DNA of 64,000 bases from Hennigella sp049177145 (GTDB taxonomy: Bacteria; Bacillota_I; Bacilli_A; Mycoplasmatales; Mycoplasmoidaceae). Below the pieces are notes generated by a model. It searched no databases and was not told the DNA's origin. It saw only the letters and a program-made list of their open reading frames with translations. The stretch spans positions 434,001-498,000 of the forward strand of contig CP185406.1 in the NCBI GenBank assembly GCA_049177145.1. The letters run 5' to 3'. Position 1 is the first letter of the stretch. Every line of letters starts with the position of its first letter. Position numbers and translations under genes: made by a program. Below, piece after piece: positions 31,364 to 42,489 of the stretch.

Positions 31364-32011
31364 TTACTCCTTAATTCAGCTCTCATCTTGCGGATTATTT
31401 CTGAAAGCGATAAGTTTTTTCTTATCTGCTTCCTTTATATATCCTTCTTTTGCTGCAATATCAACTATTACATCAAAGTTAGTTAACGAAACATTTTTTA
31501 GGTTTGCTTGTTTAAATCCTTCTTCGCTTCTTTTCATTCCATAAGTGAAGATTGAAGCAACACCCAAAACATTGATTCCACATTCTCTTAAGTGACTTGC
31601 AACATCTAGACAAGATCCACCTGTAGATACCAAGTCTTCTATTACAACAACTTTAGAACCTTTTGGCACTTTTCCTTCGATTCTATTTTTTCTGCCATGG
31701 TCTTTTGTACTAGATCTACAATATCCCATAGGAATTTGCATTAAATGACCAACTATAGCAGCGTGAGGAATTCCTGCTGTTGATGTTCCTACAACAATTT
31801 CAACATCTGGATATTCTTCTTTAATCATTTGTGCTAAACCATTTTCAATATCCGCTCTTACTTTTAAATCAGATAATGTTAATCTGTTATCACAATAGAT
31901 TGGACTTTTAATACCACTTGCTCATGTAAAAGGTTCATTAGGACTTAAGAATACCGCTTTAATTCCCAATAAATCTTTTGCTATTAATTCTTGTAATTGT
32001 TTTCTATCCAT
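31364..32011 (-). CDS. pyrE: Orotate phosphoribosyltransferase
   Basis: A 215-aa PRTase forming OMP from orotate and PRPP. It shows WASGIKSPIYCDNR, GTSTAGIPHAAIVG, the flexible loop SSTKDHGRKNRIEG and the PRPP motif VVVIEDLVSTGGS. A TGA Trp near the N-terminus (FTWASG) and another four codons before the TAA. RBS AGGAG lies before ATG 32011. Between pyrF and pyrB in the operon. Confidence 0.95.
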
Positions 32012-32020
32012 ATTAATCTC

Positions 32021-32719
32021 CTATCCAACAAACGCCTTTACACATTTCTTATATACAGCTACAGGATCTTTTGCTTGTGTAATAGGTCTACCCACTACTA
32101 TGTAGTCAGATCCTGCTTTCTTGGCTTGGGCTGGTGTCATAACACGTTTTTGGTCACCTTTATTTTTCATATCAAAACGGATACCGGGTGTTACAGTTAA
32201 GAATTTCTTTCCACAAACTTTGTGTACTTTTTGTGCTTCCATAGCTGAACATACAACACCATTTAGTTTACTTGCTTTAGCTAATTTAGCATAATGCATA
32301 ACAACTTTATCTATTGGTTCGTGGATTAAAATATCACTTTCCATACTTTGTTGATCAGTTGAAGTTAATTGTGTGATGGCAATGACTAATGGATGTTTTC
32401 CATCTTCTCTAGTTGCGCCTTCCATTGCGGCATGCATCATTGCTTTTGTTCCACTTGCATGAATACTAAACATATCAACATATTGATATGATAGAACTTT
32501 AGAACATCTTCTAATTGTGTTAGGAATGTCATAAAGTTTTAAATCTAAGAAGATCTTATGTCCTCTTCTTTTTAATTCTTTTAAGAAGCTTGGACCAGCA
32601 CTATAAAATAATTCCATTCCAATTTTTACAAATGGTTTTTCTTTGATAAATAAATCTAGAAAGTTTAGTGCTTCTATTTTATTTGGAAAGTCACAAGCAA
32701 TTATTACATCTTTTCCCAT
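32021..32719 (-). CDS. pyrF: Orotidine-5'-phosphate decarboxylase
   Basis: A 232-aa barrel enzyme converting OMP to UMP. Conserved IIACDFPNK, the catalytic FLDLKLYDIPNTIRR, HASGTKAMM, and the phosphate-binding PGIRFDM...DYIVVGRPITQAKDP. No TGA. The ATG overlaps the pyrD stop by one base. Confidence 0.96.
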   Translation of the reverse strand: MGKDVIIACDFPNKIEALNFLDLFIKEKPFVKIGMELFYSAGPSFLKELKRRGHKIFLDLKLYDIPNTIRRCSKVLSYQYVDMFSIHASGTKAMMHAAMEGATREDGKHPLVIAITQLTSTDQQSMESDILIHEPIDKVVMHYAKLAKASKLNGVVCSAMEAQKVHKVCGKKFLTVTPGIRFDMKNKGDQKRVMTPAQAKKAGSDYIVVGRPITQAKDPVAVYKKCVKAFVG

Positions 32720-33630
32720 TATTTACATCCTCCTATAATATCCTTCAATGATTTAATGTTGTATTTTTTCATTACCTTTGGTAAATCATTTATGATTTTC
32801 TTACATGCCAATGGATCAACTATGTTTGCCGATCCAACTTCTACAGCTGTTGCTCCAGCTAGCATCATTTCGATTACATCTTCTGCTGTAGAGATTCCAC
32901 CCATACCGACTACTGGTATTTGAACTGCATGAGCAACTTGATATACCATTCTTACTGCAATTGGGAATATTGCATCTCCAGAATATCCACCAAATTTATT
33001 TTTTAAGATTGGTTCTTTAGTTTTTAGATTAATACGCATTCCTGGAATTGTATTAATTAATGAGATACCATCTGCTCCAGCCTTTTCTACGGCTGTAGCT
33101 ATAGCTACTATGTCAGTTACGTTTGGTGATAACTTAACAATTAGTGGTTTAGTTATTACCTTTTTAACAGCCTTCACAACTTTAGCTGCTAATTCAGGAT
33201 CTGTTCCAAATGCCATACCACCGCCATGAACATTAGGACAAGAAATATTTAATTCAATTCATCCTACTTGTGGGCATTTGCTTATTTGTTTGCAATTGTA
33301 AACATATTCTTCAATTGAGAATCCACTAATGTTTGCCATTACTTTTTTCTTAAAGACTTTTTTAATTTTAGGCATTAAGTCTTTAATGACATTATCTACA
33401 CCAGGATTTTGTAATCCAACTGTATTTAGCATTCCATTCTTGCCTTCGGCAATTCTTGGTGCAGGATTTCCAAATCTTGCTTCTTTAGTTGTTCCTTTGA
33501 ATGAGAAGGAACCTAAGATGTTAATATCATAGAATTCAGCATATTCATATCCAAATCCAAATGTTCCACTGGCCGGAATAATTGGATTATCTAGCGTAAT
33601 GCCGCACAATTTAACTTTAGTATCTATCAT
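32719..33630 (-). CDS. pyrD: Dihydroorotate dehydrogenase B, catalytic subunit
   Basis: A 303-aa FMN-barrel that oxidises dihydroorotate to orotate. Class 1B is indicated by the catalytic Cys in NISCPNVHGGG and the paired pyrK gene that passes electrons to NAD+. Other motifs: IIPASGTFGFGYEY, NTVGLQNPG, VVGMGGISTAEDV. A TGA Trp (VGWIELN). It overlaps pyrK by 4 nt. Confidence 0.96.
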
Positions 33631-34349
33631 AGTAACTCCTTTCCAGGAAAGACTGGGCCGTGTTTACAAATTTGTTTAGGTCCGCTTCTAGTTTCTAATG
33701 TGCATCCCATACATGTTCCTGTTCCACAACCCATTCTTTCTTCTAACGAGTATTCACCCATACCGTTAGTGAATGCATGGATTGCTTTTAGCATTGCCAT
33801 TGGACCACATGTATATAGGTAATCATATTTAAGGTTTTTCATTGCATCTATGCAAACACCTTTAATACCATAACTTCCATCTACTGTAGTTACTATGACA
33901 TTTGCTCCTAGTTTTTTAAATTCATTTACATAAAACATTTCTTTTTTGGTATTGAATGCCATAATTATTGTGACTTCAATACCTTTTTTAATTAGTTCTT
34001 TGGCTAAAAGGTATAGTGGTGGAATCCCAATTCCTCCACCAATTAATAATGTGTGTTTTTTAGCGTTTTTTAAATTGTATCCAGTGCCTAGGTTGGTTAA
34101 GATATTTAGTTGGCCTTTAGTTCTAGACAACTTATCTGTTCCATGCCCTAAGATTTTGTATAACAAAGTTAATTCGTTATTTTTAATGTTGCAGATAGAT
34201 ATTGGTCTACGTAAATAATATCCATCTATTTGAACATGAACAAAGGTTCCGGGTCTATTACAATCCTTAACATCACCCTTAAGCACCAACTCATAAACGT
34301 TTGGTGCTATTTGCTTATTCTTGACTATTTTAGCTGTTACCTCTCTCAT
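33627..34349 (-). CDS. pyrK: Dihydroorotate dehydrogenase B, electron-transfer subunit
   Basis: A 240-aa FAD and 2Fe-2S subunit linking PyrD to NAD+. FAD-binding YYLRRPISI, NAD-site GGGIGIPPLYLLAKEL, and cluster Cys residues in MGCGTGTCMGCTLET with a final CKHGPVF. NAD-linkage suits an anaerobe without a quinone chain. It follows pyrC by 1 nt. Confidence 0.95.
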   Translation of the reverse strand: MREVTAKIVKNKQIAPNVYELVLKGDVKDCNRPGTFVHVQIDGYYLRRPISICNIKNNELTLLYKILGHGTDKLSRTKGQLNILTNLGTGYNLKNAKKHTLLIGGGIGIPPLYLLAKELIKKGIEVTIIMAFNTKKEMFYVNEFKKLGANVIVTTVDGSYGIKGVCIDAMKNLKYDYLYTCGPMAMLKAIHAFTNGMGEYSLEERMGCGTGTCMGCTLETRSGPKQICKHGPVFPGKELL

Positions 34350-34350
34350 A

Positions 34351-35547
34351 TTATTTCTTGTAGACCACCTTTCTATTGCATACAGTTAATTGATTAACTC
34401 CATATACTTCATAACCTTTAAACGGAGTATTATGTCCTTTAGAAATAAAAGTGTTAGGATCAATTATTCCTTTTGCATTTAGATCTCAAATTGCAAAATC
34501 ATCATTTGCAGGAATGTTAAATCGTTTTCTAGGATTGTTAATTAGAAGATCTAATAATTTATCCATTGTAATAATGTTTTTCTTGACTAGGTATGTGTAT
34601 AGCAACGGGAATGCAATTTCTATACCACTTGCACCAAAGGCACTATCTTTTAATCCTTTATCTTTTTCTGATTGTGCATGCGGAGCATGGTCTGTTGCTA
34701 TCATATCGATAGTTCCATCTTGGATTCCTTTAATTAGAGCTTCTTGATCTTGTTTGCTTCTAATTGGAGGATTAATCTTAAAACATCCATCTTCCTTTAG
34801 CATTGAATCGTTAAGAATTAAATAGTGTGGCGCCGTTTCACAAGTAATGTCTAAACCATCTCGTTTGGCTTTTCTAATTAATTCAACAGATTCCTTAGTT
34901 GAAACATGGCAAACATGATATTTGCATCTAGTTTCTCTTACGAGTTCGATATCTCTTCTTACTTGCTCATATTCACTTGCTGAACAAATTCCTTTATGAT
35001 TATGTTCTTTTGCATATTGTCCATCATGAATATAACCACCTTTTATTAGCGTGTTGTCTTCACAATGTGCAACTATTATTTTATTTAAAGCTTTAGCTTT
35101 CAGCATTGCTTCTTTCATTAAGCTATTTTGTTGAACGCCTTTTCCATCATCAGAGAAAGCAATTACTAAATCTGCTGTTTGTTCTAATGGAGAAATTTGT
35201 TTTCCTTCTTGGTTTAAAGTAATTGCCCCATATGGTAGAACATTTATTACTGCATCTTGTTTAATGATCTTTAATTGGTCTTGAATGTGTTCAACTGTAT
35301 CAGATATAGGATTTAGGTTTGGCATAGTAGCAACTGTAGTGTAGCCGCCTTTAGCCGCGGCTTCAGATCCTGTCAAAATTGTTTCCTTATAACAAAATCC
35401 CGGTTCACGGAAATGCACATGCACATCAATGAAAGCCGGGATAATTGTATACTGACTAGAATTTAATTCTGGGTATTGGTCAAGAAACATTAAAAAATCT
35501 GTATTTCTTTCTCCTGGACCAAAAATGTTAATTTTCAACTTACCCAT
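34351..35547 (-). CDS. pyrC: Dihydroorotase
   Basis: A 398-aa zinc amidohydrolase cyclising carbamoyl aspartate. Metal ligands in IDVHVHFREPG, further His in IVAHCED and CHVSTKES, and the catalytic Asp in ATDHAPH. One TGA Trp near the C-terminus (AIWDLNAKG); the tail continues to TAA at 34351. First gene of the six-gene pyr operon; a TATAAT lies about 17 nt before the ATG on the minus strand. Confidence 0.95.
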
Positions 35548-35736
35548 AAATTTGTTCTTATGATATTATAATCACTATTTATATATTTTTATATAAAAAT
35601 ATAACTTAATGTTATTTGTGTACCATTATTTTGGTTTTATCTGGGCTTCTGGCTTTATGTGCTAGCTTTTACTTTTTCTATTATTCTTGTGTATTTTGTA
35701 TAAACTAGCATTTAAAATAAAAATATTAAATTTTCA

Positions 35737-35760
35737 AATACACTATAATTTAAGTGTATT
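35737..35760 (+). promoter_or_regulatory. Lipoprotein promoter with palindrome over the -10
   Basis: AATACACT (35737-35744) and AGTGTATT (35753-35760) are perfect inverted arms around TATAAT (35744-35749). The rest of the 35548-35736 gap holds AT-rich DNA, a minus-strand TATAAT for pyrC near 35559, and imperfect arms TGCTAGC.../...ACTAGCA around 35661-35710. Confidence 0.6.
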
Positions 35761-35787
35761 ATTCCATAAATTTAGGAGAATAACAAA

Positions 35788-36564
35788 ATGAAAAAAATAT
35801 TAAAATTTCTTTTACCTGTCAGTACTATTGTTGCAGGCTTCACACCATTAATGGTATCTTGTGGTGGTAATAACCCTGGTGGTAATTATGATCTTAACTG
35901 AACATATGTAAGCACTGATCAAAAATCACATATGTTTGTGCCGTCAACACCCGAAGAGGATTTACCAACAGAAGAAAAAACTTGACAAGACGCAACAAGA
36001 CTTTATGCTAATGCTATTAAAACAAAGAATGTTTTGATGACAGATGATTTTTTCACTTCTTGAAATGAATATGCAATAGGGTATGCTTCTATGGGTAACA
36101 AAGGATCATATGCTTATGGGCATCTTACTTTTGTTGACGCTTCATTAGATAACTCAGTAAAATATCCATCTCCAATGATTTTAATGTCTTTTAATTTCAA
36201 AATTGAAATATATGTAACAGGAGAGCAAGAGGGACAACCAATTGAAATGAAACAAATTTGGCAAGGTGAATTAACAAAATATCCTTTCTTTGCGAATTAT
36301 GCTGGTCAAACCCCAGAGTGTTGAGCAATAAAACCAAACATTGAGATTTCAGATGAATTATTAGCAGACACAGATTGAAAGGTTCATTATTATGGATATA
36401 TGTCTGTAACAGGAGGGGCTACTGTTGAGTATAATGCTACTGTAGACCACACAATTGGTGAAGCTTCAAAGGAAAAGCAAGATGAATTTACTACAGCAGT
36501 GGCTGAAGCAACATTTAAATCATATTACTTTAGTAAAATGGGATATATTCCACCCGAACCCTAG
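35788..36564 (+). CDS. Predicted lipoprotein, function unknown
   Basis: A 258-aa surface protein with signal MKKILKFLLPVSTIVAGFTP and lipobox LMVSC (Cys near residue 25), then a Gly/Asn-rich linker. The mature part is acidic and aromatic (TYVSTDQKSHMFVPS, SFNFKIEIYVTG, DWKVHYYGYMSVTGG); no known domain seen. Seven TGA Trp codons. A good TTAGGAG site and a palindromic promoter precede it; terminator follows. Confidence 0.8.
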
Positions 36565-36570
36565 TAATTA

Positions 36571-36596
36571 AAAAAAGAGGATTTCCTCTTTTTTAT
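36571..36596. terminator. Bidirectional terminator after the lipoprotein gene
   Basis: AAAAAAGAGG/CCTCTTTTTT stem with loop ATTT. The converging membrane-protein gene ends at 36593. Confidence 0.85.
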
Positions 36597-37051
36597 TTTG
36601 CCTTTACAAAGCTTATTGTATTGATAATTGAAATTGGTAATGGTAATATAGCTATAACTATTCAAATAATTGGCATCAAATCTTTTTTAGTTAACCCACC
36701 AATCTCCATCTTTTTGATAAGTAGTGGTAAAGCACCAAACAAAGTAACTACAAATACTGCGCCCCAAAATACAGCATTTAATATAACCATTAATTTTGTG
36801 TTTAATCTTTTACTATTTGTAGTGTAACTTTTTCTAGATACAATAAATATCATAGCTAATACCAAAGCCGCAATTGCTAATACACTAATCACAATGTGCA
36901 ACATATACACTATTTGGCTATTTATGATTGTAATATCATTATTTCTAGCAATTCTACAAATAGCCGCAAAGACGCAAACAACTGTAACTAAGAAGCCAAT
37001 TATGGCTGATGTTAGCAGAATTGGTTTTAAATTTTTCTTTCCTTTTGTCAT
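36593..37051 (-). CDS. Four-helix membrane protein downstream of gyrA
   Basis: A 152-aa protein with a basic start MTKGKKNLK and about four hydrophobic helices (LLTSAIIGFLVTVVCVFAAI, IVYMLHIVISVLAIAALVLAMIFIV, LMVILNAVFWGAVFVVTLFGA, and a C-terminal IVIAILPLPISIINTI). A TGA Trp precedes the last helix. No family recognised. AGGAAG precedes the ATG and it lies 19 nt after gyrA, so it is probably the last gene of the gyrase operon. Confidence 0.75.
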
Positions 37052-37070
37052 ATTTTTCTTCCTTTACTTA

Positions 37071-39599
37071 TTAATGATTTTCTGGTGACATTTCCACAGC
37101 CTCTTCTGGAGCTGATGGAGCGCCTTCAAGACTTGGCTCGCCGCCTTCAGTTTCATCATTTTTGAAGATTGCAATAGATGCAATTCTATCTTCATCATCA
37201 AGTTTGATTAATTTAACACCTTGAGTTGCACGACCAATATCTCTTACTTCAGATAATGACATACGAATAATCATATTTTTCTTTGTCATGATTAAAGCAT
37301 CTTCATTACCTTGGACTGCAGCTGCAAAGACAAGTTTTCCAGTCTTTGGAGTTACTTTTAACGTAGTTACACCTTTAGCACCACGTTTTGTTTCACGATA
37401 TTCTTCAACATCAGTGATCTTTCCAACACCACGTGTACCAATTGATAGAATTTTATTACCAGCTAAGCTAGTACTAAATCCTACAACTGTACCACCATCA
37501 ATGTTAATACCTTTAACACCAGCTGCTGTACGACCCATGTTTCTTACATCGGAAACTTTAAATCTTACTAGTTTACCAGTAGAGTTTCCGATGAAGACAT
37601 TGTTGTCTTCTGCAACTATCTTAACATCAAATAGTCTGTCCCCTTCTTTTAATCCTAAGGCAATCTTACCATTTCTGTTAATGTGTTCGTATTCAATTAA
37701 TGATGTACGTTTTACAATACCATTAACTGAACAGAAGATTAATGATTTTTGTTCTTCATAATCATCTATTGGTAGCATTGTGATAATCTTTTCATCTTTT
37801 TCAATTTGGATGAAGTTAATAGCAGGGATACCCTTAGATTGTTTAGATCCTACAGGAATTTCATGTCCTCTTAATCTATAAACTTTACCATAATCTGTAA
37901 AGATTAAGATGTCAGTGTGAGTGTTTGCCACAACAATCTTTGCAACATTATCATCGTTGTGTGTTGCTGTACCAGTTACACCTACACCGCCACGGTGTTG
38001 AGACCTATATTCATCAATAGGAAGACGTTTTAAGTATCCTCTTGTAGACATAGTAATAACAATATCTTCAATAGGAATTAGATCCTCATCATCAATTGAA
38101 GAAGATAGGTTGTAAGCGATTTCAGTTCTTCTGTCATCACCAAATCTATCAACAAGTTTCTTTAATGCAGCTAGAATTAAATCAATTTGTTTATTCTTAT
38201 CATTTAAGATTGAGTTGAATTCTTTACAAGCCGCTTCAAGTTCCTTGATTTCATTTGTAATCTTAGCTTGTTCCATTCCAGACAATGAACGTAATTTCAT
38301 TTCTAGAATTGCTTTAGCTTGAATTTCACTAAGTTTGAATTTCTTCATTAAGTCTTCAAGAAGAACTTTATCATCCTTAGCCTTCTTAATCATATTGATG
38401 ATTTCATCAATATGTTGACTAGCAATATGCAAACCTTCTAGAATGTGAAGTCTTGCTTTTGCTTTTTCTAAATCAAACTTAGTTTTTCTAATAAGTACTT
38501 CAATTTGGTGATCAATATAAATTTGAAGTGCTTGTTTCATGTTAAGTACTTTAGGTTCGTTGTTAACCAAAGCTAACATGTTAACTGAGAAGTTTGTTTG
38601 TAGCTGAGTCATCTTATATAGTTGGTTTAAGATAACTTCAGGAACTACGTCTCTTCTTAACTCAATTACAATTCTTATACCTAAACGGTTAGATTCATCA
38701 CGTAAGTCTGTAATTCCACTAATTTTACCATCCTTAACTAATTGAGTAATCTTTTCAATTAATTGTGATTTGTTTACAACATATGGAATTTCATGAACAA
38801 TAATTCTTGGTTTTCCATTGTCCATGTATTCAATATCAGTTTTAGATCTTACTGTAACTGAACCGTGTCCAGTTTCAAAGTATTCTCTAATACCACTAGC
38901 ACCAACAATGGTTGCTCCTGTTGGGAAGTCTGGCCCTTTTAGTACTTGCATAATATCATCTGTTGTACATTCAGGATTCTTAGCAACAAGTTCTACACCA
39001 GCAGCAATTTCATTCAAGTTGTGTGGTGGCATGTTTGTTGCCATACCAACAGCAATACCACTTGAACCGTTAGCTAACATGTTAGGGAATGTTGATGGTA
39101 GAACCAAAGGTTCTTTTTCTGAACCATCATAGTTATCTACTAAATCAACAGTGTTCTTTTCAATGTCAGCTAGCATTGTGTCTGCAAGCTTAGACATTTT
39201 AGCTTCAGTATAACGCATAGCTGCAGCACCATCACCATCGATGGAACCAAAGTTACCATGTCCATCGATTAATGGATATCTCATAGAGAAATCTTGAGCC
39301 ATTCTTACCATTGTTTCATAAACAGCAGTATCACCGTGTGGGTGGAACTTACCAATTACTTCACCGACAAGTCTAGCTGATTTCTTATATTGAGAACCAG
39401 AAGTCATGCCTAAGTTTCAAGCAGCATATAGAACACGTCTATGTACTGGTTTGAAACCATCACGAGCATCTGGTAATGCTCTTGCAACGATAACACTCAT
39501 TGCATATTCAAGGAAAGAGTTTTGTAATTCCTTGGCTATTTCTTTTTCATCAACTTTAGATTTTTCTAGTTGTTCACGAATATTATTTTCATTTGCCAT
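37071..39599 (-). CDS. gyrA: DNA gyrase subunit A
   Basis: An 842-aa subunit holding the active-site Tyr that breaks and rejoins DNA (in AAMRYTEAKMS). The N-terminal ARALPDARDGFKPVHRRVLYA and the quinolone-determining GKFHPHGDTAVYETMVRMAQ are clear, as are the six C-terminal blades; the GyrA-box-like stretch is around YRSQHRGGVGVTG. The only TGA Trp is in AAWNLGM. The tail is acidic. It begins 17 nt after gyrB behind GGAAAGGAG. Confidence 0.97.
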
Positions 39600-39616
39600 A
39601 ATCTAAACTCCTTTCC

Positions 39617-41578
39617 TTATGCATCAATGTTCTTAACGAACTTAGCATTTGTTTTGATGAAGTCTTTTCTAGGAGCCACATCATCTCCCATTAAGAAGCT
39701 GAATTGTTTATCTGCTTCAATTGCATCAGCAATTGTAACTCTAACAATTGTTCTGTTTACTGGATCCATAGTTGTTTCTCACAATTGTTCTGGATTCATT
39801 TCACCAAGACCTTTATAACGTTGAATAGTGTATCTTTGGTTTCCACCTTCTTTTTTAAATTGTTCAAGTTCTTGGTCGGAGAATGCATATTTAACATTCT
39901 TACCAGCTTGGTATTTGAACAAAGGCGGTCTTGCAAAGAAGACATGTCCTTGTTCAATAAGTGGTTTCATGTATCTAAAGAAGAATGTTAACATTAAGAT
40001 ACGAATGTGAGCACCATCGACGTCGGCATCAGTCATGATGATGATCTTGTTGTATCTTATCTTTGTCATATCTATTTCAGGTAATACACCAATACCGATG
40101 GCAGTAATCAAGGCTTGAATTTCTTGATTATCAAAGATCTTATCGGTTTTAGCTTTTTCTACGTTGATAATCTTACCACGTAGTGGTAGAATTGCTTGGA
40201 ACTCTCTGTTTCTACCTAATTTAGCTGATCCACCAGCCGAGTCACCTTCGACGATATATAACTCACAGATTGATGAATCTCTAGAAGAACAGTCCGCTAG
40301 TTTACCAGGAAGACCGCCTGTTTCAAATGGAGATTTTCTTCTAGTAATTTCTCTAGCTTCTTGTGATTTCTTTCTAGCTTCTGCAGCAAGCATGATCTTT
40401 TTGATGATCATCATTGCTTCATTTGGATTTTCTTGTAAATACTTTTCAAGAATTTGACTAGTTACACTGTTAACTAGTTGTCTTACTTCAGTGTTTCCAA
40501 GTTTTCTCTTAGTTTGACCTTCATATTGAGGGTTTGGGTGTTTAATTGATAAGATTGCAACCAAACCTTCAGTAACATCATCTTTAGTTAGCTTGTCATC
40601 TGTATCTTTCATTAACTTCTTTTCAATTGCAGCTTTGTTAATGATTCTTGTTAATGCAAGTCTAAATCCTTCTTCATGTGTTCCACCTTCAGAAGTATTA
40701 ATATTGTTACAGAATGAATATAAAGAGTTTGCATAACCTTTGTTATATTGGAAAGCAACTTCGACATTAATGTCGTAGTATGTTTCTTCTAGAACGTTAG
40801 GAACTTTAGTTTTTTGTCTGATTTCACCATAGATGATATCAGGAACTAATGGTTCTTTATCTCTGTTTAGTTCTGCAACGTATTCATTTAGACCACCCTC
40901 ATATAGTCATTCGTATTTTTGGTCAGTCTTTTCATTAATGTAAACTAACTTAACACCTTTGTTTAAGAAGGCAAGTTGTTTCATTCTTGAAATAATACGT
41001 TCATCTTCATATGGAAGTTTTTCCATAATTGTAAAGTCTGGAACAAATTCAATTGTTGTACCATGAGGTTTTGTTTCAGATTTACCAATAACTTTTAATG
41101 GTTCAACTGCATGACCACCATTTCTAAATTCTACAAAGTAGGTATCATAGTTACGGTTTACTCATACTTTCATATATTCTGATAAACCATTAACACAAGA
41201 TGCACCTACACCGTGTAATCCACCAGAAATCTTGTAAGATGTGTTATCAAACTTACCACCAGCATGTAACACAGTTAAAACTGTTTCTACTGTTGATTTC
41301 TTTGTTTTTGGGTGAATATCTACTGGAATACCACGACCATCGTCGTCTACGACAATGGCACCATCTTTCTTTTGGGTAACGATAACTCTGGTAGCATAGC
41401 CACCCATACATTCGTCGATTGAGTTATCCACAATTTCCCAGATAAGTTGGTGAAGACCGTCTATACCGGTAGAACCGATATACATTCCAGGTCTTTTTCT
41501 AACTGCCTCTAGACCTTCCAAGATCTTAATATTGGAAGAGTCATATTCAGCATTATTAACTTTTTGTTCTTCTGCCAT
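39617..41578 (-). CDS. gyrB: DNA gyrase subunit B
   Basis: A 653-aa ATPase subunit. GHKL motifs DNSIDECMGGYA and DDDGRGIPV plus GGLHGVGASCVN, then the TOPRIM elements VEGDSAGGSAKLGRNR and MTDADVDGAHIR, and RYKGLGEMNPEQLW. ATG 41578 (MAEEQKVNN) was chosen; a TTG at 41614 is in frame but would overlap the S4 gene. GyrB and not ParE is favoured by adjacency to gyrA and yaaA. Confidence 0.95.
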
Positions 41579-41589
41579 ATTTTTACCTG

Positions 41590-41811
41590 TTATTTTCTTG
41601 TTAATGTTAGACAAATGTCATTATTGACAATAACTTTGTCGCCAGGATAGAGTTTTCTACCCCTACGATTGTCATTTTGACCATTAATAACTATTGTGTT
41701 TTGAGCCAAAAAATCTTTAGCTTGACCACCCGAAGATATAACATCAGCAAACTTCAAAAGTTGTGCCAAAGTTATGAACTCAGAACTAATTACAATGTTC
41801 TTGTCTAACAT
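41590..41811 (-). CDS. yaaA: S4-domain RNA-binding protein (YaaA/RlbA-like)
   Basis: A 73-aa single S4 domain (LAQLLKFADVISSGGQAKDFLAQNTIVINGQNDNRRGRKLYPGDKVIV). In Bacilli a homologue sits between dnaN/recF and gyrB and has been linked to ribosome assembly; here it heads the gyrB-gyrA operon, 11 nt before gyrB. TATAAT lies 6 nt before its ATG, with no ribosome binding site, so it is likely leaderless. Confidence 0.82.
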   Translation of the reverse strand: MLDKNIVISSEFITLAQLLKFADVISSGGQAKDFLAQNTIVINGQNDNRRGRKLYPGDKVIVNNDICLTLTRK

Positions 41812-41817
41812 AAAGAA

Positions 41818-41867
41818 ATTATAACTTAATAAACTTTTTTATACCAATATATTTATATATTGGTATA
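41818..41867 (-). promoter_or_regulatory. Gyrase operon promoter with inverted repeat over the -35
   Basis: Minus-strand TATAAT occupies 41818-41823, 6 nt from the yaaA ATG. A 28-bp inverted repeat with 13-bp perfect arms (TATACCAATATAT and partner) at 41840-41867 covers where the -35 should be. The remaining gap to 41961 holds a small TTTCGC/GCGAAA hairpin near 41882-41901 and nothing else recognised. Confidence 0.6.
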
Positions 41868-41961
41868 AGAAGAAAGATTACTTTCGCATTTGCGCGCGAA
41901 AAGAGGCTAAATTTAAGGCATTAGAAATAAACAGGTCATTTTGATCGTTTTTGGACAAAAT

Positions 41962-41989
41962 TTGGCTTATTTTCTTTTTAGTGTATAAT
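41962..41989 (+). promoter_or_regulatory. Promoter of the tmRNA gene
   Basis: TTGGCT (41962-41967), 16-nt spacer, TATAAT (41984-41989); the mature tmRNA begins 17 nt after the -10. Confidence 0.65.
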
Positions 41990-42005
41990 ATCACTACCAC
42001 TAAAT

Positions 42006-42401
42006 GGGGATGCACAGGTTTCGACATCTAGCATATCTGATTTAAGTGGCAGTGGGGTTAGCCCCTTATAGCTCAAGGCTGTCAACGTGCAGACTCTGAA
42101 AATGTTAACCTTGAAGAAGCTTTCATGGCTAACAAACTTCAACAAGCTAACTACAACTACGCATTAGCCTAGTTTAACTTAGCTAACAACTAATAATTCT
42201 TTATCTTTTTATTTGTTGGTACTGTTTTAAGATAAATATCTCTATTGATGCTAATAAGATAGACGAAAATCATTAGCTATGTCTATACCGTGTTAGTTTG
42301 ATTACACAAGAGTATGGATGAAGCTAGAAATTCAAACTAAACTGTAGAAGCTTATTTTGGGTGCTAGATGGAAGTGGGTTCGATTCCCACCATCTCCACC
42401 A
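42006..42401 (+). ncRNA. ssrA: Transfer-messenger RNA
   Basis: A 396-nt tmRNA that rescues stalled ribosomes. The 5' end GGGGATGCACAGGTTTCGACA and 3' end with GTTCGATTCCCAC and CATCTCCACCA form the tRNA-like acceptor and T arms; CCA is encoded. The resume codon GCA is at 42089 and the reading frame runs 27 codons to TAG at 42170-42172, giving a tag that begins ADSENVNLEE and ends NYNYALA. The long tag with hydrophobic ALA end is typical of mollicutes, where Lon and FtsH degrade tagged proteins. Confidence 0.96.
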
Positions 42402-42406
42402 TAATG

Positions 42407-42435
42407 AAAAAAACCAGGAAAAACCTGGTTTTTTT
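42407..42435 (+). terminator. Terminator of ssrA
   Basis: AAAAAACCAGG/CCTGGTTTTTT hairpin with an A-rich loop. Confidence 0.88.
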
Positions 42436-42489
42436 GCATATTCTGATACTTTATTTTCAATCTTTTAAAAACCAAAATATTAAAATTTT

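Noticed and set aside
37288..39132. Long antisense open frames inside gyrA
   Set aside because: They mirror the strong codon bias of gyrA on the other strand, have no ribosome binding sites and no family resemblance.
41578..41614. Upstream TTG start for gyrB
   Set aside because: It would overlap the end of the S4-domain gene and add residues with no family match; ATG 41578 gives the expected N-terminus.
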